DNA of 64,000 nucleotides from Zoogloea sp. (GTDB taxonomy: Bacteria > Pseudomonadota > Gammaproteobacteria > Burkholderiales > Rhodocyclaceae). Below, piece after piece: positions 1-7,684 of this stretch; position 1 is the stretch's first letter; every line of letters begins with the position of its first letter. The position numbers and the translations under genes were made by a program. The notes beneath the pieces were generated by a model. That model was not told where the DNA came from, did not search any database, and saw only the letters and a list, made by a program, of their open reading frames with translations. The DNA lies in contig JADKKC010000001.1 in assembly GCA_016720685.1 (NCBI GenBank), positions 1 to 64,000 of the forward strand, given 5' to 3'.

Positions 1-7
1 CGTCACT

Positions 8-211
8 TCAAGCCGGATCCAGCTTCCGCCCGCTACTGGCGCAATCACGCAGGTAAAGATTGATCAAACTCTGGTAGGGGATGCCGGTTTCTTCGGACAT
101 GGCCTTGAAGTAGGCGATGGAATCCTCGTCGAGCCGGATCGTGACGGATTTTTTGAGTTGGGCGGCGTAGGGGTTCTTGCGGCCGTTGCTGAAGTCGTAT
201 TCGTCGCGCAT
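8..211 (-). CDS. BrnA-like CopG/ribbon-helix-helix antitoxin, orphan
   Basis: A 67-residue protein resembling the BrnA/CopG antitoxin group, small ribbon-helix-helix proteins that bind DNA and neutralise a BrnT-type RNase. The segment KKSVTIRLDEDSIAYFKAMS followed by a short helix (GIPYQSLINLYLRDC) is the expected strand-helix-helix pattern. The ATG at 211 is chosen because the protein from there begins in the usual BrnA fashion; an ATG at 250 would add 13 residues of unlikely sequence. In characterised brnTA operons the toxin gene lies just upstream. Here only 101 bases separate the start from the radical SAM stop and they hold no BrnT-like frame, so the antitoxin appears orphaned. The family call is good; its target is unknown. 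Confidence 0.7.
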   Translation of the reverse strand: MRDEYDFSNGRKNPYAAQLKKSVTIRLDEDSIAYFKAMSEETGIPYQSLINLYLRDCASSGRKLDPA

Positions 212-312
212 GGCGGGCCTTTCAGGGGTAAAAAGCGGGCTTCGTCTCACTCGAAATGCAGATCGCTCATGGCTTGGGTGTAGTTACGTTGTATTGAGGT
301 TTCAAGCCCGAG

Positions 313-1224
313 CTACAGCCCCCGCGCCCACGCTGGCCGCAGGTGGGCGGCTTCCGGTGCGGCGATGGCGCTGCGGATTTGTGCCAGCAGCCGGGCCTTG
401 TCGGCGCCGAGGGTGCCTTTGAGCACCAGCCAGTTGCTGGCGTGGTCCGACCGGAAAACCGTGCGCTTGAGTTCCAGTTGCGACAGGAAGCGTTCCATTT
501 CGTGGAACAGGCCGGTTTGGTCCAGCGGCTCCCATTCGGGAAATCCGGCGCGAAAGCGCGCTTCGCCCTGGGGGAAGCTGACGACCAGGGTGGACAGGTA
601 TTCGGGCTGGGTGGCGTTGGCGAGGCGGGCGGAGTGGTCGGCGTGCTGGTCGCTCAGCACCTGGCCGCCGAGGCCGTTGAGGATCATCACCGAGCGGGTG
701 ATGCCGGCGTCGCCGAGCTTGGTGAGGGCGTCGACGGTGCTGGCACAGGTTTCGCCCTTGTTTACCTTGGCGAGCACCGCGTCGTCGCCGGATTCGGCGC
801 CGAGGTAAACCATGGCGAGGCCGGCTTCGCGCAGCTGGACGAGTTCGGCGACGGTCTTCTTTTTGAGGTTGCGGGCCAGGCAGTAGCTGGACACGCGACG
901 CACGGCGGGCAGGTGCTCGCGGATCGCGGCCAGGATGGCGAGCAGGCGGCGGGTGGGCAGCACCAGCGCGTCGCCGTCGGCGAGAAAGACGCGGCGGATC
1001 TGGTCGCCGTAACGTTCGCCGGTGTGGCGGATGCTGGCCAGCACTTCGTCTTCAGTCCGGGCGCGGAAGGCTTTTTGCGGGGCGGTGTACATCTCGCAAA
1101 AAGTGCATTCGTTCCACGAGCAGCCGTCGGTAACGGGCAGGATCAGGGATTGGGCTTCGCTGGGCGGGCGAAAGACGGGTTCGACGTAGCGGATGGGAAT
1201 GGTGGCGGGCATGGTGGCGGGCAT
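313..1224 (-). CDS. Radical SAM protein
   Basis: A 303-residue radical SAM enzyme. The [4Fe-4S]-binding cysteines sit near the N-terminus in GCSWNECTFCEMY, a C-x4-C-x2-C spacing familiar from the GCPYNRCSFC-type subgroup of B12-independent radical SAM proteins. Further on are a FLADGDAL motif and YLGAESGDD, typical of the SAM-binding half barrel. No methylthiotransferase or B12 domain is visible. The start at 1224 (MPATMPATIPIRY) is preferred over an ATG at 1365, which would add a proline- and arginine-rich leader; 1212 is also possible. It is divergent from the metal transporter by 95 bases. The substrate cannot be predicted. Confidence 0.8.
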   Translation of the reverse strand: MPATMPATIPIRYVEPVFRPPSEAQSLILPVTDGCSWNECTFCEMYTAPQKAFRARTEDEVLASIRHTGERYGDQIRRVFLADGDALVLPTRRLLAILAAIREHLPAVRRVSSYCLARNLKKKTVAELVQLREAGLAMVYLGAESGDDAVLAKVNKGETCASTVDALTKLGDAGITRSVMILNGLGGQVLSDQHADHSARLANATQPEYLSTLVVSFPQGEARFRAGFPEWEPLDQTGLFHEMERFLSQLELKRTVFRSDHASNWLVLKGTLGADKARLLAQIRSAIAAPEAAHLRPAWARGL

Positions 1225-1319
1225 GGGCGGTGGCCTGTGGGGCGGTGGGCGATTGTGGCGCCGGGCGGGCGACGGCTCAAGGCTGTGGCATGCTTTGGCG
1301 CTTGCGGAGGGAGTGTCAC

Positions 1320-2204
1320 ATGGTTGATTCGTGTTCGTCGTCGGCTTGCGGGTGCGCCGGATCAAAGGCCGTGCCGGGCGGTGGGGTGCCGGCTGGGGCG
1401 GGCGCGCCGCGTTTTCGTTCGATTTTTCGCATCCCCGGCATGGATTGCCCGGCCGAGGAGGTGCAGATTCGCACCGCGCTGGGCGATGTGGCCGCGCGGC
1501 TGGATTTCGATCTGCCCGGGCGGCGCTTGACGGTGCTGCATGCGGTGCCGGTGGACGGGGTGCTGGGCCGCCTGAAAGCGCTGGGGATGGGCGCGGAGCT
1601 GGCGGAAAGCGGCCCCGCGCCGGATGAGCCGCTGGCGTCGGCGGCGGCAGACCCGGCCGGCGAGCGGCGCACGCTGGGCGTGCTGCTGGCGATCAACGCG
1701 CTGATGTTTGTCGTCGAGGCGCTGGCCGGCTGGTGGGCGGAATCGTCCGGCCTTGTGGCCGACGGCCTCGACATGTTTGCCGATGCGGCGGTGTATGGCG
1801 CAGCGCTGTATGCGGTGGGGCGCGGTGCGGCGGCTCAGGGGCGGGCGGCGCGGCTGGCCGGGGTGCTGCAGCTGGTGCTGGCGCTGGGGCTTTTCGGGCA
1901 GGTGGCGCAGCACATGATTTACGGGGCCGAGCCGCTGGCGCTGCCGATGATGGTGGTGTCGGTGCTGGCGCTGTGCGCCAACGCGGCTTGTTTGCTGCTG
2001 GTGGCCCGTCACCGGGACGACGGCGCGCACATGAAGGCGAGCTACATTTTTTCGGCCACCGACGTGCTGGCCAATCTGGGGGTGATCGTGGCCGGGGCGC
2101 TGGTGGCCTGGACCGGCGCCCCGTGGCCGGATTGGCTGGTCGGCAGCCTCATCGGGGCGATGGTGCTGGCGGGGGCGCTGCGGATCCTGAAGCTCAAGCC
2201 CTGA
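1320..2204 (+). CDS. Cation diffusion facilitator with N-terminal HMA-like domain
   Basis: A 294-residue inner-membrane protein of the cation diffusion facilitator (CDF) superfamily, which exports divalent metals in exchange for protons. The first 16 residues are cysteine-rich (MVDSCSSSACGCAG). An HMA-like fold follows with the half site GMDCPAEE, then about five or six hydrophobic helices. Transport-site aspartates appear in GLVADGLDMFADAAVYG and in FSATDVLANLGV. The C-terminus stops right after the last helix, so the usual cytoplasmic CDF dimerisation domain is missing and the HMA domain may replace it (inference). A GGAGG lies about nine bases before the ATG at 1320. It converges with the MFS gene with no gap. 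Confidence 0.82.
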   Translation: MVDSCSSSACGCAGSKAVPGGGVPAGAGAPRFRSIFRIPGMDCPAEEVQIRTALGDVAARLDFDLPGRRLTVLHAVPVDGVLGRLKALGMGAELAESGPAPDEPLASAAADPAGERRTLGVLLAINALMFVVEALAGWWAESSGLVADGLDMFADAAVYGAALYAVGRGAAAQGRAARLAGVLQLVLALGLFGQVAQHMIYGAEPLALPMMVVSVLALCANAACLLLVARHRDDGAHMKASYIFSATDVLANLGVIVAGALVAWTGAPWPDWLVGSLIGAMVLAGALRILKLKP

Positions 2205-2211
2205 TCAGGGC
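2198..2211. repeat. Palindrome formed by two abutting stop codons
   Basis: GCCCTGATCAGGGC is a perfect 14-base palindrome. Its centre is the TGA of the CDF gene directly abutting the reversed TGA of the convergent MFS gene, so the two genes share no spacer. It could fold only as a short hairpin and has no T-tract, so it is not called a terminator. Confidence 0.6.
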
Positions 2212-3353
2212 GCCCGCCGGACCAGCGGCCACAGCGCGACGAGGCCGAGCAGCGGCCCCGGCAGCAGCAGCCAGGCGACCTGTTCGTGGAGCGTGGGCCA
2301 CAGGCGGGTGGTGAGGGCGATGGAGACCATGGTGATGGCGAAGCCGATGGCGTTTTGAAAGGCCAGCGCACTGCCGACGATTTCCGGCGGGCAGGCGCGG
2401 GCCGACAGCGCCGAGAAGTGCGGCGAATCGGCCACCACGCTGGCGCCCCACACCAGCATGGCGGCGCCGAGCAGCCATTCAGGCGCACCTTTCAGCAAGG
2501 GGTAGAGGGCGCAGCAGGTGGCCGAGATGGCCAGCGCGACGGCGGCCACGCGGGCGCTGCCAAATCTGCGGCTGGCGAATCCGCCGAGCACGCAGCCGAC
2601 GGCGCCGATGCCGATCACCGCGAAGGCCGGCCCGGATGTGGGGCCGGATTGCACCGTGCCAACCAGCAGCGGCACCAGCGTCCAGAAGGCATACAGCTCC
2701 CACTGGTGGCCGAAGTAGCCCAGGGCCGAGGCGCGAAAGCGCGGTTCGGCGAAGGCCAGCAGCACGCGCCCGAGGCGCAGCGGGTGGGCGCCGGGTTTGC
2801 GCACGAGATGCGGGCCGTCACCGAGGCGGGCGATGAGTCCGGCCGCCAGCACGGCCAGCCCGGAGGACACCAGCACCGTGGCCTGCCAGCCCCAGCCGGT
2901 GTCGAGAAAGCGCACGCCGTGGGGCAGGGCGGTGCCCAGCGTGAGCATGCCGACCAGCCAGGCCAGCGCGGCACCGGCTTGCTGCGGCACCCAGCTCACC
3001 ACCAGTTTCATGCCCAGCGGGTAGACCCCGGCCAGGGCCAGCCCCACCGCAAAACGAAAGGCGAGCGCGCTGCCCATGCCGTCGGCCAGCAGCGCAAAGC
3101 CGGCGTTGGCCAGCGCGCCGAGTAGGGCGCAGACGGCAAAGATGCGGCTGGCCGGAAACCGGTCGGCCAGCCCGCTGAGGGAAAACGTGAGGGTGCCGAT
3201 GATGAAGCCGAGCTGCACCGCGTTGGTGAGCTGGCCGAGATCGGCCGCCTGCAGGCCCCAGGCGCGCATCAGGTCGGCGCCGGCGCTGTTGGCCGAAAAC
3301 CACAGCGAGGTGCCGAAGAGCTGGGCGATGACGATCAGCGGCAGCGGGCGCAT
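2205..3353 (-). CDS. MFS transporter
   Basis: A 382-residue protein with about twelve hydrophobic segments and the layout of a major facilitator superfamily transporter. Typical features are a [11 protein letters not shown] start to helix 1, the loop [14 protein letters not shown] resembling the MFS motif between helices 2 and 3, and [19 protein letters not shown] in helices 4-5. The last helix is followed by only a few residues. The start at 3353 ([14 protein letters not shown]) begins directly with helix 1; an upstream frame to 3530 lies inside the psd gene. It is last in a minus-strand run after the PACE, HMA and psd genes, 25 bases behind psd. The substrate is unknown. Confidence 0.82.
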   Translation of the reverse strand: MRPLPLIVIAQLFGTSLWFSANSAGADLMRAWGLQAADLGQLTNAVQLGFIIGTLTFSLSGLADRFPASRIFAVCALLGALANAGFALLADGMGSALAFRFAVGLALAGVYPLGMKLVVSWVPQQAGAALAWLVGMLTLGTALPHGVRFLDTGWGWQATVLVSSGLAVLAAGLIARLGDGPHLVRKPGAHPLRLGRVLLAFAEPRFRASALGYFGHQWELYAFWTLVPLLVGTVQSGPTSGPAFAVIGIGAVGCVLGGFASRRFGSARVAAVALAISATCCALYPLLKGAPEWLLGAAMLVWGASVVADSPHFSALSARACPPEIVGSALAFQNAIGFAITMVSIALTTRLWPTLHEQVAWLLLPGPLLGLVALWPLVRRAP

Positions 3354-3378
3354 GGCGGGTTTTGCGCGGGTGGGGCTT

Positions 3379-4221
3379 TCAGCGGCGGCCCATGGCTTCG
3401 CCCATGCGCAGCGGCCGGGCGGGCGCCCAGTCGGGGGCGAACTTGAGGCGGTTCTTGGGAAAGAGCATGACGACCGTGGAGCCGAGCAGGAAGCGGCCCA
3501 TTTCGTCGCCCTTCTTGAGCGTGACCTCACCGGCGGTGTAGTCCCATTCCTTGACCTTGCCGGGGCGCGGCGGGTTGATCTGGCCGTGCCACACGGTGGC
3601 CATGCTGCCGACGATGGTGGCGCCGACCAGGGTGAGCACGAAGGGGCCGTCGTCGTTTTCGAAGACGCACACCACCCGCTCGTTGCGGGCGAAGAGGCCG
3701 GGTACGCCGCGGGCGGTGGTCGGGTTGACCGAGAACAGCGCGCCGGGGATGTAGATCATCCGCGTCAGCCGGCCGTCGCAGGGCATGTGGATGCGGTGGT
3801 AGTCGCGCGGGCTGAGGTAGAGCGTGGCGAATTCGCCGTCGTGGAACTGCAGCGCGAGGTCGCGGTCGCCGCCCACCAGGGCGTGGGTGGAGTAGCTGTG
3901 GCCCTTGGCCTGGAAGATCTGGTCGCGCTCGATGCGGCCGAACTGGCTGATGGCGCCATCCACCGGGCAGATGTAGTCGGCGTCGGCCAGCGGGCGGGCG
4001 CCCGTTTTGAGCGGCCGGGTGAAGAACTCGTTGAAGCTCGGGTAGCTGGCGATGTCCGGGTTGGCGGCTTCGGCCATATTGACGCCATAGCGTTTGACGA
4101 ACCAGCGGATCACGCCGGTGGTGAGCCCGCCGGCCTTTGCGCTGGCGAGCTTGCCGGCCAGCACGGTGAGCGCCTGCTTTGGAATCAGATACTGGGGAAG
4201 AACAGCAAGGCGGTCGGACAC
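3379..4221 (-). CDS. psd: Phosphatidylserine decarboxylase proenzyme
   Basis: A 280-residue phosphatidylserine decarboxylase, the membrane enzyme converting phosphatidylserine to phosphatidylethanolamine. The length matches the bacterial enzymes of the E. coli type. Diagnostic sequence includes [10 protein letters not shown] near the N-terminus, the catalytic-region motif [13 protein letters not shown], and the self-cleavage LGST near residue 247, where the serine becomes the pyruvoyl cofactor. It starts at ATG 4221, 47 bases after the half-site HMA protein, and is followed by the MFS gene after 25 bases. An essential housekeeping gene lying inside a transporter cluster is probably only co-transcription. 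Confidence 0.95.
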   Translation of the reverse strand: MSDRLAVLPQYLIPKQALTVLAGKLASAKAGGLTTGVIRWFVKRYGVNMAEAANPDIASYPSFNEFFTRPLKTGARPLADADYICPVDGAISQFGRIERDQIFQAKGHSYSTHALVGGDRDLALQFHDGEFATLYLSPRDYHRIHMPCDGRLTRMIYIPGALFSVNPTTARGVPGLFARNERVVCVFENDDGPFVLTLVGATIVGSMATVWHGQINPPRPGKVKEWDYTAGEVTLKKGDEMGRFLLGSTVVMLFPKNRLKFAPDWAPARPLRMGEAMGRR

Positions 4222-4268
4222 GGCGGAATCCTGGTGGAGGCGAAGGGGCGGATTATAGCCGCCAGTCT

Positions 4269-4472
4269 CTATCGGGTCGGAAAGCCGGCGTCCTCGATGG
4301 CGGCGCGGATGTCGCCTTCCGAAACCATGCTGGTGTGGTCGATGGTGGCCTCGCCGGTGGCCAGCGACACGTCGGCGTGGTTGATGCAGGGCAGATCCTG
4401 GATGGCGTTCATGACGGTGCGCAGACAGTCGTCGGACTGCATGCCGGTGACGATGAGGGTGGTGGTGGGCAT
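4269..4472 (-). CDS. HMA-like protein with a half metal site
   Basis: A 67-residue single-domain protein of the heavy-metal-associated (copper-chaperone-like) fold. The beta-alpha-beta pattern is clear: TTLIVTGM, then DDCLRTVMNAIQDLP, then the later HADVSLATGEATIDH and EGDIRAAIEDAGF. Copper chaperones carry GMxCxxC; here the motif reads GMQSDDC, so the first cysteine is replaced and only the second remains. It may be a non-metal variant, bind metal as a dimer, or act as a partner. It lies 22 bases downstream of the PACE gene and 47 upstream of psd. The fold call is secure; metal binding is doubtful. Confidence 0.75.
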   Translation of the reverse strand: MPTTTLIVTGMQSDDCLRTVMNAIQDLPCINHADVSLATGEATIDHTSMVSEGDIRAAIEDAGFPTR

Positions 4473-4494
4473 GGAGGGGCTCCTGGGATGGATG

Positions 4495-4950
4495 TCAGCG
4501 CGATTCGCCGACGGGCTGGGTGATGGGAAAGACCTTGTCGTAGGCCAGGTTGAAGACGAAGGCGTAGGCCACGTAGGCGACGGCCAGGCCGATGTCGGCG
4601 ATGAGCGCGGCGCGCCAGCTCATGCCGGTCCACCACACGATGAGCGGCAGGCCCATGAGCAGGATGCCCAGCTCGAAGCCGGTGGCGTGGAGCATGCGCG
4701 CCAGCCACGGGCGAAGGTCGGCCGGGCGGCCGGTGAGGCGGCCTTCGAACCAGTCGAAGGCGGTGTTGTAAACGCCGTTCCAGACCGATGCCAGCAAGGC
4801 CAGCGCGGCCATCAGCGCGAGGGATTCGCCGCCCGGCTGGCCGGTGAGCCAGATGTAGGGCGGGGTGATCAGTACCAGGCCGCCGGCTTCGAAAAGCGCG
4901 ATCTGGCGAAGGCGGTCGGGCAGGCTGCGCAGTCGGGGAGGGGCGGTCAT
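4495..4950 (-). CDS. PACE family (AceI-like) efflux transporter
   Basis: A 151-residue inner-membrane protein with four hydrophobic helices arranged as two tandem bacterial transmembrane pair domains. This is the build of the Proteobacterial Antimicrobial Compound Efflux family, whose prototype AceI exports chlorhexidine. The first helix contains an acidic residue (IALFEAGGLVLITP), as expected for the conserved glutamate involved in proton coupling, and the domain ends show the family pattern VWNGVYNTAFDWFE and AYAFVFNLAYDKVFP. It is the first gene of the PACE-HMA-psd-MFS run. The family is recognised with good confidence; the real substrate is unknown. Confidence 0.85.
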   Translation of the reverse strand: MTAPPRLRSLPDRLRQIALFEAGGLVLITPPYIWLTGQPGGESLALMAALALLASVWNGVYNTAFDWFEGRLTGRPADLRPWLARMLHATGFELGILLMGLPLIVWWTGMSWRAALIADIGLAVAYVAYAFVFNLAYDKVFPITQPVGESR

Positions 4951-5083
4951 CGGGGCTGGAGCAGGCGGCAGATGCGAGGGTCGGGGCCAAGAGTTTAACG
5001 CGCCCGGCCAGACCCGCTAAACTGCCGGACGGCCGGTTTGCGGCCCGCTGGATTGTGCTTGACCGTTTTTGACCCGAATCTTC

Positions 5084-5644
5084 ATGCCCGCTGCCTTTTC
5101 AACTGAAACCACGCTCGCCCTTGCCTGCCACCCGGACGCACCGGATGCGGTCGTAGAGGGCATTGCGGTGAGCCTGACGCGCGCGCCGGATGGCAGTCTT
5201 GCGCTGCGTTACCGGCTGGCGGGCACGCTGGCCGCGCTGCGCATCCCCGACGCGGCCACACCGCTGCCGCCCGAGCGCTTGTGGGCGCACACCTGTTTCG
5301 AGCTGTTCGTGGCGGTGCCCGGCGCGGACGCTTACCGCGAGTTCAACTTTTCGCCCGGCGGCCAGTGGATGCGCTTCGATTTTTCCGCGTATCGTCAGCG
5401 CGTGGCTTCGCCGGCCGGCCCGGCGCCGCAGATCGTCGTGCAGGCCGATGACGGCGTGCTGGAACTGCACGCGCATCTGCCTGCCCAATTGCTGCCGCCG
5501 GGCGAGCTGATCCTTGGCCTGACGGCCGTCGTCGAGAATAAAGACGGCTCCCACCGCTATTGGGCCTTGCGCCACCCGGCCGGCCAACCCGATTTTCACC
5601 ACCGCGATGGCTTCGCCTTTGCCCTGAAAGTGTCGACCCCATGA
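5084..5644 (+). CDS. DOMON-like domain protein
   Basis: A 186-residue protein with the pattern of the DOMON-like family, a single beta-sandwich found in proteobacterial proteins. Recognisable parts are LPPERLWAHTCFELFVAVPG, YREFNFSPGGQWMRFDF and, near the end, YWALRHPAGQPDFHHRDGF. No signal peptide is visible, so it is probably cytoplasmic. The ATG at 5084 is preferred to a TTG at 5069. Its stop overlaps the start of the DUF1343 gene as ATGA, so the pair is translationally coupled. Family members often neighbour NamZ-type genes, but the biochemical role is unknown. Confidence 0.75.
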   Translation: MPAAFSTETTLALACHPDAPDAVVEGIAVSLTRAPDGSLALRYRLAGTLAALRIPDAATPLPPERLWAHTCFELFVAVPGADAYREFNFSPGGQWMRFDFSAYRQRVASPAGPAPQIVVQADDGVLELHAHLPAQLLPPGELILGLTAVVENKDGSHRYWALRHPAGQPDFHHRDGFAFALKVSTP

Positions 5645-6849
5645 TTCAATTCGGCTTAGACCGCCTGCTTGCCGACCCTGCCCTGCGCCGCCCGCTGGCC
5701 GGCAAGCGCGTCGCCCTCCTGGCCCATCCGGCCTCCGTCACCCGCGACCTGACCCATTCCCTCGATGCGCTGATGGCGCTCAAGGACCTCCACGTCACCG
5801 CCGCCTTCGGGCCCCAGCACGGCCTGCGCGGCGACAAGCAGGACAACATGGTCGAGTCGCCGGACTACTTCGACCCGCTGCACGGCATTCCGGTGTTCAG
5901 CCTGTACGGCGAAGTGCGCCGCCCGACGGCGACGATGATGGACCGCTTCGACGTGTTGCTCGTCGATCTGCAGGATCTCGGCTGCCGCATCTACACCTTC
6001 ATCACCACGCTGCGCTACGTGCTCGAGGCGGCCGCCAAACACAAGAAGGCCGTGTGGGTGCTCGACCGCCCCAACCCCGCCGGCCGGCCCGTGGAGGGCA
6101 CGCTGCTGCAGCCGGGCTGGGAGAGCTTCGTGGGCGCCGGCCCGCTGCCGATGCGCCACGGCCTGACGATGGGCGAGCTGGCGCGCTGGTTCATCGCCAC
6201 CCTCAAGCTCGATGTGGAATGCGAAGTGATCACGATGGAAGGCTGGGCGCCGGACGCCGCGCCCGGCTACGGCTGGCCGCTCGGCGAGCGCAGCTGGATC
6301 AACCCGAGCCCCAACGCGCCCAACCTGTCGATGGCCCGCGCCTACGCCGGCACGGTGATGCTGGAAGGGACGACCCTGTCGGAAGGGCGCGGCACGACGC
6401 GGCCGCTGGAGCTGTTCGGCGCGCCGGACATCGATGCCCGGCAGGTGATCGCCCACATGAAAGTCTTCGCGCCCAAGTGGCTGGCCGGTTGCCGGCTGCG
6501 CGAGTGCTGGTTCGAGCCCACCTTTCACAAGCACGCCGGCACGTTGTGCAGCGGGGTGCAGATCCACGTGGAAGACCCGACCCACTACGACCATGCCCGC
6601 TTCCGCCCGTGGCGCGTGCAGGCGCTGGCCTTCAAGGCAATCCGCCGCCTGCAGCGCGATTACCCGCTGTGGCGTGATTTTGCCTACGAATACGAGCACG
6701 ACCGCCTCGCCATCGATCTGATCAACGGCTCGGAAATTCTGCGCGAGTGGGTGGACGACAAGGAATCCCGCCCGGGCGACCTGGACGCGCTGGCGTCGGC
6801 CGACGAGCGTGCCTGGGAAGAGACGCGGAGGGCGTTTCTGCTGTACTGA
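5641..6849 (+). CDS. DUF1343 / NamZ-like exo-beta-N-acetylmuramidase
   Basis: A 402-residue protein of the DUF1343 family, whose characterised member NamZ of Bacillus subtilis removes N-acetylmuramic acid from the end of peptidoglycan fragments. Family signatures include GPQHGLRGDKQDNMVES, the LVDLQDLGCRIYTF strand, VLDRPNPAGR and TLSEGRGTTRPLELFGAP. No signal peptide is present, which points to a cytoplasmic place in cell-wall recycling (inference). The ATG at 5641 overlaps the DOMON-like stop as ATGA. The stop is followed within 50 bases by the A/T-free stretch. Confidence 0.85.
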   Translation: MIQFGLDRLLADPALRRPLAGKRVALLAHPASVTRDLTHSLDALMALKDLHVTAAFGPQHGLRGDKQDNMVESPDYFDPLHGIPVFSLYGEVRRPTATMMDRFDVLLVDLQDLGCRIYTFITTLRYVLEAAAKHKKAVWVLDRPNPAGRPVEGTLLQPGWESFVGAGPLPMRHGLTMGELARWFIATLKLDVECEVITMEGWAPDAAPGYGWPLGERSWINPSPNAPNLSMARAYAGTVMLEGTTLSEGRGTTRPLELFGAPDIDARQVIAHMKVFAPKWLAGCRLRECWFEPTFHKHAGTLCSGVQIHVEDPTHYDHARFRPWRVQALAFKAIRRLQRDYPLWRDFAYEYEHDRLAIDLINGSEILREWVDDKESRPGDLDALASADERAWEETRRAFLLY

Positions 6850-6894
6850 CAGCGCTCAGGCGTCGCCCCCCGGCGATGACCGGACGGAAACGCT

Positions 6895-7032
6895 GGGGGC
6901 CGGCGCCCCGCGGCGGGCGCCGCCGGGCCCCCCCGGCGGCGCCGCCCCGCCCCGGCGGGGGGCGGGGGCCCCCCGCCCGGCGGCGCCCCCCGGCGCCCGG
7001 CGCGCGCCCGGCCCCCCGCCGCCCCGGCCGCG
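6895..7032. other. 138-base stretch with no A or T
   Basis: Every base from 6895 to 7032 is G or C. The stretch ends exactly where the reversed stop codon of fliW begins at 7033. It is a mixture of short G-runs, C-runs and GGCGCC/CCCGG blocks rather than a simple tandem repeat. Neighbouring sequence is ordinary high-GC coding DNA, so this is a sharp local anomaly. It may be a consensus error over a hard-to-read hairpin, or a real low-complexity insertion. No gene is supported in it. Confidence 0.9.
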
Positions 7033-7461
7033 TCAGGCGACGGCTTTCAGCGTGACGCTGGTGTCGACCCGGCCGATGACCTTCTGCAGGCCGAGGCGGG
7101 TGGCGGTGTTGAGCACCAGCGGAGCCATCAGGTTGGCGTGCACCGGGGTGTCGTCGACGCTGGCGCGCACGATCAGCAGCACGCTCACGTCGTCGGGGTT
7201 GGTCAGTTCGAGGCTGGCCGTTTCGGCGTCGGTGAGGGTGAACTCATAGTTGAGGCCGAGGATGTCCGGCGTGGTGACGCTGAACACGACTTCCGGGTCG
7301 TCCAGGCATTGCAGGATGAAAAGCCGGGGCGCTTCGCTTTCGGCGGCGTGCAGCAGCGTGAACTGCCGGCAGTTTTCAAAACCCGGCAGGCCGGTCGGAA
7401 AGCTGAGAACCCTGTCTGCCGAAACGTCCACTTCGCCAACAACGGGACTGGTGATTTTCAT
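7033..7461 (-). CDS. fliW: Flagellar assembly factor FliW
   Basis: A 142-residue FliW. In other bacteria FliW binds flagellin and the RNA-binding regulator CsrA, coupling flagellin translation to filament export. Family signatures are FPTGLPGFENCRQFTLL near residues 25-41, CLDDPEVVFSVTTP, and the DVSVLLIV strand. The ATG at 7461 is preceded by GGAGG (reading AAGGAGGAAAAACC), which settles the start against longer frames. fliW is usually followed by csrA; here the position downstream is the A/T-free stretch and no csrA or flagellar gene lies in the window. The stop codon itself borders that stretch, so the last codons deserve checking. Confidence 0.88.
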   Translation of the reverse strand: MKITSPVVGEVDVSADRVLSFPTGLPGFENCRQFTLLHAAESEAPRLFILQCLDDPEVVFSVTTPDILGLNYEFTLTDAETASLELTNPDDVSVLLIVRASVDDTPVHANLMAPLVLNTATRLGLQKVIGRVDTSVTLKAVA

Positions 7462-7612
7462 GGTTTTTCCTCCTTGGATATGGGGTGGGCAAGGCGAGAA
7501 AACCCTGCCATCGTCATGCTCATTTTCCATGATAGGCGGCAGGCCGGCGATTGACCGGCGAAAGTGAGGGGTCTTTGGCCCGCTTTCCTGGCGATGCGTT
7601 GCGGGCAGTGCA

Positions 7613-7645
7613 TGAAAAAGGGCGCCCCCTCGGGACGCCCTTCGG
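7613..7645 (-). terminator. Rho-independent terminator of the helicase gene
   Basis: On the minus strand the arms AAGGGCG and CGCCCTT enclose an 11-base loop that can itself pair in part (CCC/GGG), followed by a run of five T. It begins about 40 bases after the stop of the DEAD-box helicase. fliW starts beyond it, so fliW should have its own promoter. Confidence 0.8.
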
Positions 7646-7684
7646 AAAAACACCGGACGGTGAAGTCCGGGTTTTCAGTGCCGC

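Noticed and set aside
237..312. Continuation of the radical SAM frame past its stop (ending SDLHFE)
   Set aside because: The frame after the TAG is only 21 codons and shows no domain; readthrough or a lost BrnT toxin is not supported.
7462..7600. A sigma-28 promoter upstream of fliW
   Set aside because: The best resemblance (GCCTATCA) has no properly spaced TAAA element.
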